Shown one piece after another: positions 34,689 to 42,964 of a stretch of DNA of 64,000 bases (position 1 is its first letter; the number at the start of each line of letters is the position of its first letter). Source of the stretch: Shewanella denitrificans OS217. GTDB lineage: Bacteria > Pseudomonadota > Gammaproteobacteria > Enterobacterales > Shewanellaceae. The stretch lies in assembly GCF_000013765.1 (NCBI RefSeq), contig NC_007954.1, positions 2,046,001 through 2,110,000 of the forward strand, given 5' to 3'. The notes below the pieces were generated by a model. That model was not told the DNA's origin. It saw nothing but the letters and a program-made list of their open reading frames with translations, and ran no database searches. The translations under genes were made by a program, and so were the position numbers.

Positions 34689-35597
34689 ATGGATATGCAC
34701 AGCCCACGGGAACTTGCTTTACTGTATCGTCAAGGTAAAAATATTACTCAGCTAATGCGAGATGAACGGGGTCTTATTCATAATTCAAATGAAATTATCG
34801 AAATCTCCTATGACTTACAAGCTGGAAGCTATATTGAATCCATGGGAGAGGCATGGATGGCTGAGCATAATGCCGAATATTGTCAGCAATTAGCTAAAGT
34901 GATCCTTTCGTTGTGCAATCCGGACTCTATTCTAGAAGCTGGGATCGGTGAGGCAACGACCCTTGCCGATTTATTGCCACATTTGAGCAAAAAAATTTCG
35001 AGTTATGGTTTCGATATCAGTTGGTCTAGAGTGGCTTATGGCAAACAATGGCTGCAACAACAAGGTATAAGCAATACCGTGCTTTGTACCGGGAATTTGT
35101 GCCATATTCCCTTTGCAGATAATGCGGTTGAATTGGTTTATACCTCCCACTCTTTAGAGCCAAATGGTGGCAACGAGGCTGCAATTTTAAAAGAGTTATA
35201 TCGCGTAACCAGTAAGTTTTTAGTATTGTTGGAGCCGGGATACGAATTAGCAAATAAAGATGCAAAACATCGTATGGAGCAACATGGCTATTGCAGGAAT
35301 ATAAAAAGTATCGCGCAATCATTAGGCTATAGAATACTGCTTCATGAATTTTTCCCCAGTAGTGTAAACCCGCTCAACCCCACAGTGATCACCATAATCG
35401 AAAAACCGCCTAGTTTCGAACCGGCTAAACACATTTTAGCCTGTCCAAAATATAAAACCCCCCTAGAAAATATCGAAAACATGCTATTCAGTCCTGAGTC
35501 ATTAATGGTCTACCCCATTGTCGGCGGCATTCCGTGTTTAGGTATAAATAATGGCTTAGTTGCAAGTAAATTCAGAGAATTAATTTCAAAAGGTTAA
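34689..35597 (+). CDS. SAM-dependent methyltransferase with Trm112-like C-terminus
   Basis: Class I methyltransferase (302 aa) whose family role I do not recognise. Motif I ILEAGIGEATTLADLLP (about residues 80-96), acidic motif II GFDISWSRVAYGKQ, and a motif IV-like region VELVYTSHSLEPNGG (about 147-161) make a Methyltransf_11-type core. The end (about 248-290, ILACPKYKTPL then YPIVGGIPCL) resembles the small Trm112/YcaR zinc domain, but the second cysteine of the CPxC knuckle is Tyr/Lys here, so zinc binding is doubtful. Base composition is more AT-rich than flanking genes, which hints at transfer. AAGGA directly precedes ATG 34689; ATG 34695 is an equally good start. Confidence 0.75.
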   Translation: MDMHSPRELALLYRQGKNITQLMRDERGLIHNSNEIIEISYDLQAGSYIESMGEAWMAEHNAEYCQQLAKVILSLCNPDSILEAGIGEATTLADLLPHLSKKISSYGFDISWSRVAYGKQWLQQQGISNTVLCTGNLCHIPFADNAVELVYTSHSLEPNGGNEAAILKELYRVTSKFLVLLEPGYELANKDAKHRMEQHGYCRNIKSIAQSLGYRILLHEFFPSSVNPLNPTVITIIEKPPSFEPAKHILACPKYKTPLENIENMLFSPESLMVYPIVGGIPCLGINNGLVASKFRELISKG

Positions 35598-35761
35598 CGC
35601 CAACAGGATTTAGTTTCCCCCACTTAAGCACCAATTTAGAACAGCGTCGCCTACATTCAACGACTCAATATCATATTGCTCGATTACAGAAGTACTTAGC
35701 ACTAAATTTGAACGCTATGCGTGTTTCTCATTGGCTTTTATCACTTATTTAGTATAAATTA

Positions 35762-35774
35762 AAACACATGTTTG
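35762..35774. promoter_or_regulatory. candidate PsrA operator before acyl-CoA dehydrogenase
   Basis: AAAC-ACAT-GTTTG fits the PsrA pattern (G/C)AAAC-N2-4-GTTT(G/C), except for A at the first base. It lies 23 bp before the start of the gene, where a TetR-type repressor would block transcription. Confidence 0.45.
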
Positions 35775-35796
35775 AATTAATCGTTTAAGAGCCACT

Positions 35797-37548
35797 ATGA
35801 ATCCTTACCAAGCTCCATTGCAAGATATGCAGTTCTTACTCACTCAAGTCTTTGATGCCCCAAACACTTGGGAGCAACTGCCAGCCATCGCTGAAATGCT
35901 CGACATGGACACGGCCAGTGCCATTTTAGAAGAGGCGGCCAAACTCAACCGTGATGTGATGCACCCGCTGAATCGCAGTGGCGATGAGCAAGGGGTGAGT
36001 TTTGTTGATGGTAAAGTGATAACGCCTGATGGCTTCAAAGCGGCTTACGATACCTTCGCTCAAGGTGGTTGGGTTGGGCTATGTGGCGATCCTGAGTTTG
36101 GCGGCATGGGCATGCCAAAGATGCTTGGGGTGTTAGTGGATGAAATGGGCTACAGTGCCAATAACTCCTTTACGCTTTATAGCTCGCTCACAGCTGGTGC
36201 GGCCTTGTGTATTCATGCCCACGCCAGTGATGAATTGAAAACCACTTATTTACCTCATTTATATTCTGGCCATTGGGCGGGTGCCATGGACATGACTGAG
36301 CCTCAGGCGGGTTCAGACTTAAGAAACATTCGCACTAAAGCTGTGCCACAGGAAGATGGCAGTTACCAAATTACTGGCAGTAAGATATTTATCACAGGTG
36401 GCGATCAAGACTTAACGGAAAACGTTATCCACTTAGTGCTAGCAAAATTGCCAGACTCGAATGGTATTTCACTGTTTTTAGTGCCAAAAATCGCGGTGAA
36501 TGCCGATGGCAGCTTAGGTGAGGCGAATGGCGTCACTGTGGGCTCAATTGAGCACAAGATGGGCCTTAAAGCGTCGGCAACTTGTGTAATGAATTTTGAT
36601 AGCGCCAGAGGTTTCTTAATTGGTGAAGCCAATCGCGGTCTAGCCTGCATGTTCACCATGATGAACTACGAGCGTCTCGCCATTGGTATTCAAGGCCTTG
36701 GTAGCGCACAAGCGGCGTATCAGATGGCGCGGGATTATGCCAATGAGCGAATTCAGGGCACGGCGGCAGATGCCACCGAAAAGCGAAACGATCCAATTAT
36801 TGTCCACGGCGATGTGCGCCGCATGCTATTAACCGTTAATGCCATGACCCAAGCGGGTAGAGCATTAGCCGTGATGACTGGCAAGCAGTTAGATCTAGCC
36901 AAATACGCTACTGGTGACATTCAGCAAAAAGCCGCTAAATACGTCGGGCTATTAACGCCGGTGGCCAAAGCCTTCTTAACCGATCGCGGTCTTGATGCGA
37001 CTATTATGTCCCAGCAAGTGTTCGGTGGTCATGGTTATATTCGTGAAACAGGCATAGAGCAGTTAGTCCGCGATACCCGAATTGCACAAATATACGAAGG
37101 CACCAATGGTATTCAAGCACTTGATTTTATAGGCCGCAAAGTGACAGGTGATGATTTACATGCCTTAAGCTTATTGGTTGATGATATCAAAGTCGAGTTG
37201 GCTAGTTTTGACAAGATAAAGCCTGAAGATAAACAGGCGGTATTATCAAGACTTGATGCCTTGATGCAGACGGCACAATTTGTCAATGATAATAAGGCGC
37301 AGCATCCGGCATTGCTCAATGCTTCAGCAGTCGACTTCCTCGATGCCTTTGGTTACACCTTATACGGATACTTCTGGCTTGCTATGGCGCAGCAATCTCA
37401 TAAGGTAGAAGATAAAAACTTCACCGCCACTAAGCAATACCTTGCTGATTTTTACATCAATAAACTATTGCATAAAGCCGATTACCATTTGGCCCAAGTG
37501 AATGCCGGTGACAGCAGCATCATGGGAATGCCAGCAGAGTTGTTCTAA
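35797..37548 (+). CDS. acyl-CoA dehydrogenase, long form (DmdC/AidB-like branch)
   Basis: FAD-dependent dehydrogenase (583 aa, about 200 longer than classical ACADs). Has the N-terminal extension MNPYQAPLQDMQFLL typical of the roughly 590-aa group, FAD motifs AMDMTEPQAGSDL (about residues 165-177) and YQITGSKIFITGGD, and the C-terminal catalytic-base region QIYEGTNGIQALDFIGRK. A C-terminal helical extension (about 460-580) follows. Related proteins include 3-methylmercaptopropionyl-CoA dehydrogenase, but many members act on ordinary fatty acyl-CoA; the PsrA-like site favours the latter. Followed by a terminator. Confidence 0.9.
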   Translation: MNPYQAPLQDMQFLLTQVFDAPNTWEQLPAIAEMLDMDTASAILEEAAKLNRDVMHPLNRSGDEQGVSFVDGKVITPDGFKAAYDTFAQGGWVGLCGDPEFGGMGMPKMLGVLVDEMGYSANNSFTLYSSLTAGAALCIHAHASDELKTTYLPHLYSGHWAGAMDMTEPQAGSDLRNIRTKAVPQEDGSYQITGSKIFITGGDQDLTENVIHLVLAKLPDSNGISLFLVPKIAVNADGSLGEANGVTVGSIEHKMGLKASATCVMNFDSARGFLIGEANRGLACMFTMMNYERLAIGIQGLGSAQAAYQMARDYANERIQGTAADATEKRNDPIIVHGDVRRMLLTVNAMTQAGRALAVMTGKQLDLAKYATGDIQQKAAKYVGLLTPVAKAFLTDRGLDATIMSQQVFGGHGYIRETGIEQLVRDTRIAQIYEGTNGIQALDFIGRKVTGDDLHALSLLVDDIKVELASFDKIKPEDKQAVLSRLDALMQTAQFVNDNKAQHPALLNASAVDFLDAFGYTLYGYFWLAMAQQSHKVEDKNFTATKQYLADFYINKLLHKADYHLAQVNAGDSSIMGMPAELF

Positions 37549-37572
37549 TTTTTGATTTATCCTTTACTAAAT

Positions 37573-37602
37573 AAAGCACTGCTATTATGGCAGTGCTTTT
37601 TT
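37573..37602 (+). terminator. intrinsic terminator after acyl-CoA dehydrogenase
   Basis: Ten-bp exact stem AAAGCACTGC/GCAGTGCTTT (37573-37582, 37590-37599), 7-nt loop, T-run. Confidence 0.88.
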
Positions 37603-37618
37603 GTTGGTGTTTAAACAG

Positions 37619-37906
37619 TTAGCCTAGGATAGCTTGATAGTCTTTAGCAGCCATTACAGGGATAAACTCTGTAATCACATAGCTGACGGCGCCACTTTTA
37701 ATGAAAGGATCAGAGTTTAATACTCGCCTAAGCTCCTCTTCATTGTCATGTTGTGAAATCAAAATCCCTCCCGTCCTAGGCACTTTCCTACCTCCAAACA
37801 TCAGCTTGTTTACTTGGTATTCTTTTTCTAAATAAGACTTATGTTGCTGGGTTAATTCTGGGGTGATTTTTTCAAGATCGGTAAAGCTCATGTCGACTAA
37901 ATACAT
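37619..37906 (-). CDS. YciI-like (YCII-domain) protein
   Basis: Small ferredoxin-like alpha/beta barrel protein (95 aa). The pattern HKSYLEKEYQVNKLMFGGRKVPRTGGILI ... DPFIKSGAVSYVITEF matches the YCII family, in which an Asp-His pair is thought to be catalytic; here H22 and D76-like DPF are present. Function of most members is unknown; some isomerise or dechlorinate muconolactones. It diverges from an HxlR-type regulator 89 bp away, which probably controls it. Confidence 0.8.
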   Translation of the reverse strand: MYLVDMSFTDLEKITPELTQQHKSYLEKEYQVNKLMFGGRKVPRTGGILISQHDNEEELRRVLNSDPFIKSGAVSYVITEFIPVMAAKDYQAILG

Positions 37907-37942
37907 TTATCGCTCGCTTTTTTAATGAATTAATATACAGTT

Positions 37943-37976
37943 GCTACTTATTTCGCAGCGAATAATATCGCTACTT
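37943..37976. promoter_or_regulatory. direct repeat between YciI-like and HxlR genes
   Basis: GCTACTT occurs at 37943-37949 and 37970-37976, 27 bp apart, within the divergent promoter region just before the regulator start. Possible operator half-sites; short enough to be chance. Confidence 0.3.
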
Positions 37977-37995
37977 TTTCAGAAGCGCAACAATT

Positions 37996-38337
37996 ATGAA
38001 AACACCATTACCCAAAACACAGGTGAGAGGCTCCAACTCAGGGGTCGCCATCATGGCAGTATTTGACCTTCTAGGTCGGAAATGGAACATGAGAATACTC
38101 TGGGAGCTTAACAGGGGAAGCTTGAGCTTTAGAGGATTACAAGCATGCTGTGACGACATGTCACCGTCAGTATTAAACACCAGAATTAAACAGCTAACGA
38201 CAGCTGAGTTACTGTGCTCAACCCCTCAAGGATACCAATTAACTGACCTAGGCTTGTCATTAATGGTAACACTCGATCCCTTAAGGGAGTGGTCGGCGCA
38301 ATGGGAAGCGAGCACAAGGCTAAATCCCACCAAGTAG
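37996..38337 (+). CDS. HxlR-family transcriptional regulator
   Basis: Winged-helix DNA-binding protein (113 aa). Core LGRKWNMRILWELNRGSLSFRGLQ (residues about 28-51) and SPSVLNTRIKQLTTAELL (about 57-75) are the HTH and wing lead of the family. The redox cysteine that many YodB/HypR-type members have before GKW is not present; two cysteines (QACCDD, about 51-52) lie elsewhere. Divergent from the YciI-like gene, its likely target. Confidence 0.88.
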   Translation: MKTPLPKTQVRGSNSGVAIMAVFDLLGRKWNMRILWELNRGSLSFRGLQACCDDMSPSVLNTRIKQLTTAELLCSTPQGYQLTDLGLSLMVTLDPLREWSAQWEASTRLNPTK

Positions 38338-38360
38338 TTGTTGATGGTTAATTGACAGAT

Positions 38361-38390
38361 AAAAAAAGGGTAAAGCCTTAGCTTTACCCT
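38361..38390. terminator. terminator between HxlR gene and fadE
   Basis: Ten-bp stem AGGGTAAAGC/GCTTTACCCT with CTTA loop. The A-run at 38361-38367 gives a full U-tract for fadE on the minus strand; on the plus strand the tract is weak. Confidence 0.8.
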
Positions 38391-38414
38391 TATTGTTGAC
38401 CAATTTTTTAACTG

Positions 38415-40883
38415 TTAAGCCGCTTTGACTTGTTTGGCCGCTTTTACCACCTGAGCCTGAAGCTCTTCTGGGGCAAAGTCATCCACATTAACCGACTTCA
38501 TACGGCCAATTTCTGCGCGCTCAAGTAAGGCGATTTCGCTGTCACTTAACACACCAAGGGCACGACCTTCAGCAGCCACTTTATCTAACCACATGAAAGG
38601 TAGACGTTTGCCAGACGCTTTGCACACTTTGTCGTACAGTGGCTCTGCGGCTAGGATGTCTTTGAAGGTTTGCTCTTGAATGCCCACAGGATTGTACTGT
38701 GATGCAGTCCAGTATTGGCCTTGACCCAGACGTTCACGACTTGCACAAGGGGTTTGCATGATTTGTGCAACCTTATGATCTAACACATCTGATGGACGCT
38801 TAAGCGGACGACCGAATGGGAAGATGACCACACGTAACACAGGACCAAGCCCCATAGGGAAGTTATCCAGTAACTCATCTAATGCTGTTTGCAGCTTGTG
38901 CAGCGAATCTTCAACAGCCCACTGAACTAAAGGTAAATCTTCAACCAAACGACCCTCATCTTGATAACGCTTAAGCGTTGCAGAGGCTAAGTATAACTGG
39001 CTTAATAAATCACCTAAACGGGCTGAGATACGTTCTTTACGCTTAAGGTTACCGCCTAAGGTGGCCATCGCCAAGTCAGACAATAGCGCTAAGTTGGCAC
39101 TGAAACGGTTCATCTGCTGATAATAACGCTTGGTTTTATCAGAATAAGGTGAGTTAGTGAAACGGCTCGATGTCAGACCCATCCAGAAGCTGCGGATAAA
39201 GTTTGAGATAGCAAAACCGATATGACCAAAAATAGCCGCATCGAAGTTTGCAAGGCCTTGACCCGATTCGGTATCAAATGCTGATTCCATTTCTGTCAAT
39301 ACATAAGGATGGCAGCGAATCGCACCTTGACCATAGATGATCATAGCGCGAGTCAAAATGTTAGCGCCTTCAACGGTAATCGCGATAGGGGCAGCTTGAT
39401 AGCCACGGCCTAAATAGTTGTTCGGGCCAAGACACACGCCTTTACCACCGTGAATGTCCATGGCATCGATGACGCATTTCTGCATTCTATCGGTTAAATG
39501 GAATTTCACGATTGCAGAGATAACCGATGGCTTTTCGCCTAAATCAATCCCTGTAGTCGTTAGCGATGTTACCGCGTCCATCAGGTAAGCGTTACCGCCG
39601 ATGCGCGCCATTGGCTCTTCGATACCTTCAAGCTTACCGATAGGCAGTTTGAACTGGCGACGTATGCGAGCATAAGCACCTGTTGCTAGCGCAGCGGTCT
39701 TAATACCACCAGCTGAGTTTGACGGCAGGGTAATACCTCGGCCAACCGATAAACACTCAACCAGCATGCGCCAGCCTTGGCCAGCCATTTTAGGGCCACC
39801 AATAATGAAGCTTAACGGAACGAAGACTTCATTACCCTGAGTTGGACCATTTTGGAACATACAGTTAAGCGGGAAGTGACGACGACCTGTAATGACGCCT
39901 TCAACATCCGTAGGGATAAGCGCACAGGTGATGCCTAGCTCTTCTGTTTCACCGAGTAAATGATCAGGATCGCGCAGTTTAAAGGCTAAACCTAACACTG
40001 TGGCAACAGGGGCTAAGGTGATGTAGCGCTTGTTCCAGGTAAGTTTCATACCTAACACTTCTTCGCCTTCCCACTCGCCTTTACACACAATACCAAAATC
40101 TGGGATAGCGCCTGCATCACTGCCAGCTTCAGGGCTAGTTAATGCAAAACAAGGGACTTCTAAGCCTTTAGCAAGACGAGGTAAGTAATGATCTTGCTGC
40201 TCAGTGGTACCGTAATGTTGCAGAAGCTCGCCTGGGCCTAATGAGTTAGGTACACCTACGGTCGATGCTAATTCACTGCTCACGCCGGCCAATTTTTGCA
40301 AAACGCGAGACTGGGCATAGGCTGAATACTCTAAACCACCGTATTTTTTCTTAATGATCATGGCGAAAAAGCCATTGTCTTTGAGGTACTGCCACACATC
40401 TTGTGGAAGATCGGCTAATTGGTGAGAGACCTGATGCTGATTCAACATGGCACACACAGTTTCTACCGGGCCATCTAAGAAGGCTTGTTCATCAGCGGTT
40501 AAACGGGCTTGCGGGTAGTTATGCAGCTTGCTCCAATTTGGATTACCGGCAAATAAGTCAGCTTCCCACCAAGTCGTACCGGCTTCGATGGCTTCTTTTT
40601 CGGTCGAAGACATCTCAGGCATAATGCCGCGGTAAACTTTCATTAAGGGACGGCTGATAAACTGCTGTCTAAATGATTTGATATTAAAAGGTAATGCCAC
40701 GACTAAGAAAACGATCCAAGCTGTGGTATTTACTATCTCAGTTGCGCTGCCAACTGCCATTACTACTAGCGCACCTAAGGTGGCTGTGAGTAACGATACC
40801 CGAAGGTAAGCCATGGCACCTAACACCAAGATCATGGCGATGATCCAAAGTAGGGTAGTCACTGTTTTTCTCCTTAAAGCCAC
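38415..40883 (-). CDS. fadE: acyl-CoA dehydrogenase FadE
   Basis: First dehydrogenation of beta-oxidation, acyl-CoA to trans-2-enoyl-CoA (822 aa; E. coli FadE 814). Two N-terminal membrane helices (residues about 8-28 and 33-65), then the ACAD domain with CFALTSPEAGSDAGAIPD (about 235-252), FAD contacts in the MKLTWNKRYITLAPVATVLG strand, and the ITVEGANILTRAMIIYGQGAIRCHPY segment (about 485-510), and the long FadE-specific C-terminal helical domain. Promoter region holds FadR-like and PsrA-like sites. Ends in a strong terminator. Confidence 0.97.
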   Translation of the reverse strand: MALRRKTVTTLLWIIAMILVLGAMAYLRVSLLTATLGALVVMAVGSATEIVNTTAWIVFLVVALPFNIKSFRQQFISRPLMKVYRGIMPEMSSTEKEAIEAGTTWWEADLFAGNPNWSKLHNYPQARLTADEQAFLDGPVETVCAMLNQHQVSHQLADLPQDVWQYLKDNGFFAMIIKKKYGGLEYSAYAQSRVLQKLAGVSSELASTVGVPNSLGPGELLQHYGTTEQQDHYLPRLAKGLEVPCFALTSPEAGSDAGAIPDFGIVCKGEWEGEEVLGMKLTWNKRYITLAPVATVLGLAFKLRDPDHLLGETEELGITCALIPTDVEGVITGRRHFPLNCMFQNGPTQGNEVFVPLSFIIGGPKMAGQGWRMLVECLSVGRGITLPSNSAGGIKTAALATGAYARIRRQFKLPIGKLEGIEEPMARIGGNAYLMDAVTSLTTTGIDLGEKPSVISAIVKFHLTDRMQKCVIDAMDIHGGKGVCLGPNNYLGRGYQAAPIAITVEGANILTRAMIIYGQGAIRCHPYVLTEMESAFDTESGQGLANFDAAIFGHIGFAISNFIRSFWMGLTSSRFTNSPYSDKTKRYYQQMNRFSANLALLSDLAMATLGGNLKRKERISARLGDLLSQLYLASATLKRYQDEGRLVEDLPLVQWAVEDSLHKLQTALDELLDNFPMGLGPVLRVVIFPFGRPLKRPSDVLDHKVAQIMQTPCASRERLGQGQYWTASQYNPVGIQEQTFKDILAAEPLYDKVCKASGKRLPFMWLDKVAAEGRALGVLSDSEIALLERAEIGRMKSVNVDDFAPEELQAQVVKAAKQVKAA

Positions 40884-40937
40884 CCAACATATGGAGTGAC
40901 TTTTATTATGATGATCCTATTCACAAGTATAGACCGT

Positions 40938-40950
40938 GGTCAGACCTGTG
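40938..40950. promoter_or_regulatory. FadR-like operator upstream of fadE
   Basis: TGGTCAGACCTGT fits the FadR core TGGTC-N-GAC-N-TGT at every fixed base. It lies 55-67 bp upstream of fadE, where FadR represses fad promoters in gamma-proteobacteria until acyl-CoA releases it. Confidence 0.7.
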
Positions 40951-40995
40951 TCTCATAAAAGTTAAACCTAACTGGCATCGAATACAAGTAATTTT

Positions 40996-41009
40996 CAAAC
41001 AATTGTTTA
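40996..41009. promoter_or_regulatory. PsrA-like operator upstream of fadE
   Basis: CAAAC-AATT-GTTTA matches the PsrA pattern except for the last base, and AAACAATTGTTT (40997-41008) is a perfect palindrome. Dual FadR/PsrA control of fad genes would suit this bacterial group. Confidence 0.5.
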
Positions 41010-41110
41010 AAATTTTGTGAAAGGCAAATGTTCCACTATTTAAAGGCGCTAGGTACAATAGGCTAAGTGATTAGTTTAAGCTCGAATTCACGAGCATTAA
41101 GGCAAGATAC

Positions 41111-41887
41111 ATGTGTGAATTACTGGCGATGAGTGCCAATGTACCTACGGATATCGTATTTAGTTTTACAGGCTTAGCAGAGCGTGGTGGGGTGACAGGT
41201 CCTCATGTTGATGGTTGGGGGATCACTTTTTACGAAGGTAAAGGCAGTCGTACCTTTAAAGACGCAAGCCCAAGCAGCCAGTCACATATCGCACAGTTGA
41301 TAAAATCATATCCCATTAAAAGTGAAGTAGTGGTGAGTCACATCAGGCAAGCCAATCGAGGTTGCGTCTCCCTTGAAAATACCCACCCTTTTACCCGTGA
41401 GCTATGGGGCCGCTACTGGACTTATGCTCATAATGGTCAATTATCTGATTATGAAGATAAATTTATTGTCTCTCGATTTCAAAGCGTGGGGGACACCGAT
41501 AGCGAATTAGCCTTTTGTTGGATAATGGAACAAGTATTGTCTGAGTTTGGCGATAAAGCGCCGGCAGATATGAAACCCGTTTTTGTCTTTATAGCAAGTC
41601 TTGCGGATGAGATACGCGCCTTGGGGGTATTTAATATGATCTTAAGTGATGGCAATTACTTGATGTGCTATTGCACCAATAACTTAAGTTACATTACCCG
41701 CCGCGCGCCTTTTGGCGAGGCTAAGCTTATTGATACCGATGTGGTGATCGATTTCAAAAAAGAAACCACCCCTAATGATGTGGTGACTGTGATAGCAACT
41801 CGACCTTTGACAGACAATGAACAATGGCAGGTGTTAACTTCGGGTGAATGGAAGCTATTTGCCTTAGGGGAATTAGTTAACGGCTAA
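41111..41887 (+). CDS. class II glutamine amidotransferase (YafJ-like)
   Basis: Ntn-hydrolase-fold glutaminase domain protein (258 aa). Catalytic Cys2 follows the initiator Met (MCELLAMSANVP), with the oxyanion and glutamine-binding regions in VVSHIRQANRGCVSLENTHPFTRELWGR and YAHNGQL. No synthase domain is fused, so the ammonia acceptor is unknown, as for E. coli YafJ, which is also encoded close to fadE. Expressed divergently from fadE. Confidence 0.9.
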   Translation: MCELLAMSANVPTDIVFSFTGLAERGGVTGPHVDGWGITFYEGKGSRTFKDASPSSQSHIAQLIKSYPIKSEVVVSHIRQANRGCVSLENTHPFTRELWGRYWTYAHNGQLSDYEDKFIVSRFQSVGDTDSELAFCWIMEQVLSEFGDKAPADMKPVFVFIASLADEIRALGVFNMILSDGNYLMCYCTNNLSYITRRAPFGEAKLIDTDVVIDFKKETTPNDVVTVIATRPLTDNEQWQVLTSGEWKLFALGELVNG

Positions 41888-41888
41888 A

Positions 41889-41911
41889 GCGCCTTGTGTA
41901 AGGCGCATTGT
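41889..41911 (+). terminator. hairpin after amidotransferase gene
   Basis: GCGCCTT-GTGT-AAGGCGC (41889-41906) overlaps the region just after the stop codon and is followed by ATTGTT; a weak-tract terminator. Confidence 0.65.
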
Positions 41912-41949
41912 TAATATTTCTTGAGTGTGGATCCTACGTGTTTGCTACT

Positions 41950-41995
41950 GAGAGTTAGGCACTGAACGACAAACTATCGCAACGGCCTAACTCTC
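41950..41995. repeat. 11-bp inverted repeat with 24-nt spacer
   Basis: GAGAGTTAGGC (41950-41960) and GCCTAACTCTC (41985-41995) are exact complements. It lies between convergent genes and could end the DUF3108 transcript, though no U-run follows on either strand. Confidence 0.55.
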
Positions 41996-42016
41996 GAAGT
42001 TGATTGCGAAAGGGAC

Positions 42017-42931
42017 TTATTCTTCAGACTGATTTTCCGTTGGGTTGTTCATCAAGATCTCACCCTTCAATTGCTCAATTAAGACTTGCTTTGGCAATTC
42101 AAATTGATAAGTATCCAGTTGAATATCCAATTGCTTGCTGCCTTTAGAAAAATGACTCAGGCGTACCGGTAAGTAGGCAAGTTTTGGTGCCATCCAGAAA
42201 AAGGTTTGTCTTTTTGTACTGTCCCGCACCACTTCAATCTTAATGGTGTCATAGGTGCCGCTGTCTATGGTTAGCCGTTCTTCGCCTACAATTTTGAACT
42301 TATATTCATCCACTTCCTTTTCTTTAACCATTTTATAGGCATCGATAGCTGCGGCAGAATGTAAATCCAAGCGAAACTGTAGCTGTACCATTAAGGGATC
42401 GAAAATAGCGCCTTCATAGGCAAGATCGGTTTTTTCATTTTTATATATGGTAAAAATGTTGTGCTGTGATTTAAAAAAGGAGGTGTGCTCAGAATAATCG
42501 CTGCCTGTACCAGAGCGCTCATGAGTGTAACGATAAGGCTGTAAACGATTGCCATCGACCATGAATTCACTTTTTATGCGCCGCTGATCAGAAATCATTA
42601 ATAAGCTGACATTACTATCAAATTCATAACGATATAAACCAGTATCATGGCGAGGCAATTCATAATTGGCCAGCCCTAACTCTATGCTGCCATAAAATAC
42701 TCGGTATTGGGCCTTGTGCGGCGTGAGCGGCGTGAGTGTTGGGACGTCATCCACGACCGATGAAGAAGGAGATAATAGCTCGACTGCCAGAGTGCTTTGA
42801 GCTTGACCCTGGGCGTCGCTAGGGGTTAGTGGTGAGACTGGCGCCGCGACGGGTGCTGCAATAGTGCAATGACTTAGGGCAATAAGCGCCATCGATAAAC
42901 TTGTGGCGGCAGTATGTACGAATTTTCCCAA
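42017..42931 (-). CDS. DUF3108 periplasmic protein
   Basis: Exported protein of unknown function (304 aa). Signal peptide at residues 1-26 (cleavage near TIAA-PV). A Pro/Ser/Val-rich linker (about 27-70) leads to the DUF3108 domain, TPLTPHKAQYRVFYGSIELGLANYELPRHDTGLYRYEF (about 65-105) through KLAYLPVRLSHFSKGSKQLDIQLD (about 245-270), predicted beta-rich and probably binding a lipid or polysaccharide at the envelope. Starts 33 bp after an ATL gene on the same strand, so likely co-transcribed. Confidence 0.82.
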   Translation of the reverse strand: MGKFVHTAATSLSMALIALSHCTIAAPVAAPVSPLTPSDAQGQAQSTLAVELLSPSSSVVDDVPTLTPLTPHKAQYRVFYGSIELGLANYELPRHDTGLYRYEFDSNVSLLMISDQRRIKSEFMVDGNRLQPYRYTHERSGTGSDYSEHTSFFKSQHNIFTIYKNEKTDLAYEGAIFDPLMVQLQFRLDLHSAAAIDAYKMVKEKEVDEYKFKIVGEERLTIDSGTYDTIKIEVVRDSTKRQTFFWMAPKLAYLPVRLSHFSKGSKQLDIQLDTYQFELPKQVLIEQLKGEILMNNPTENQSEE

Positions 42932-42964
42932 TGTTGTTCCTTATATATCAAACCAAACTAATAG

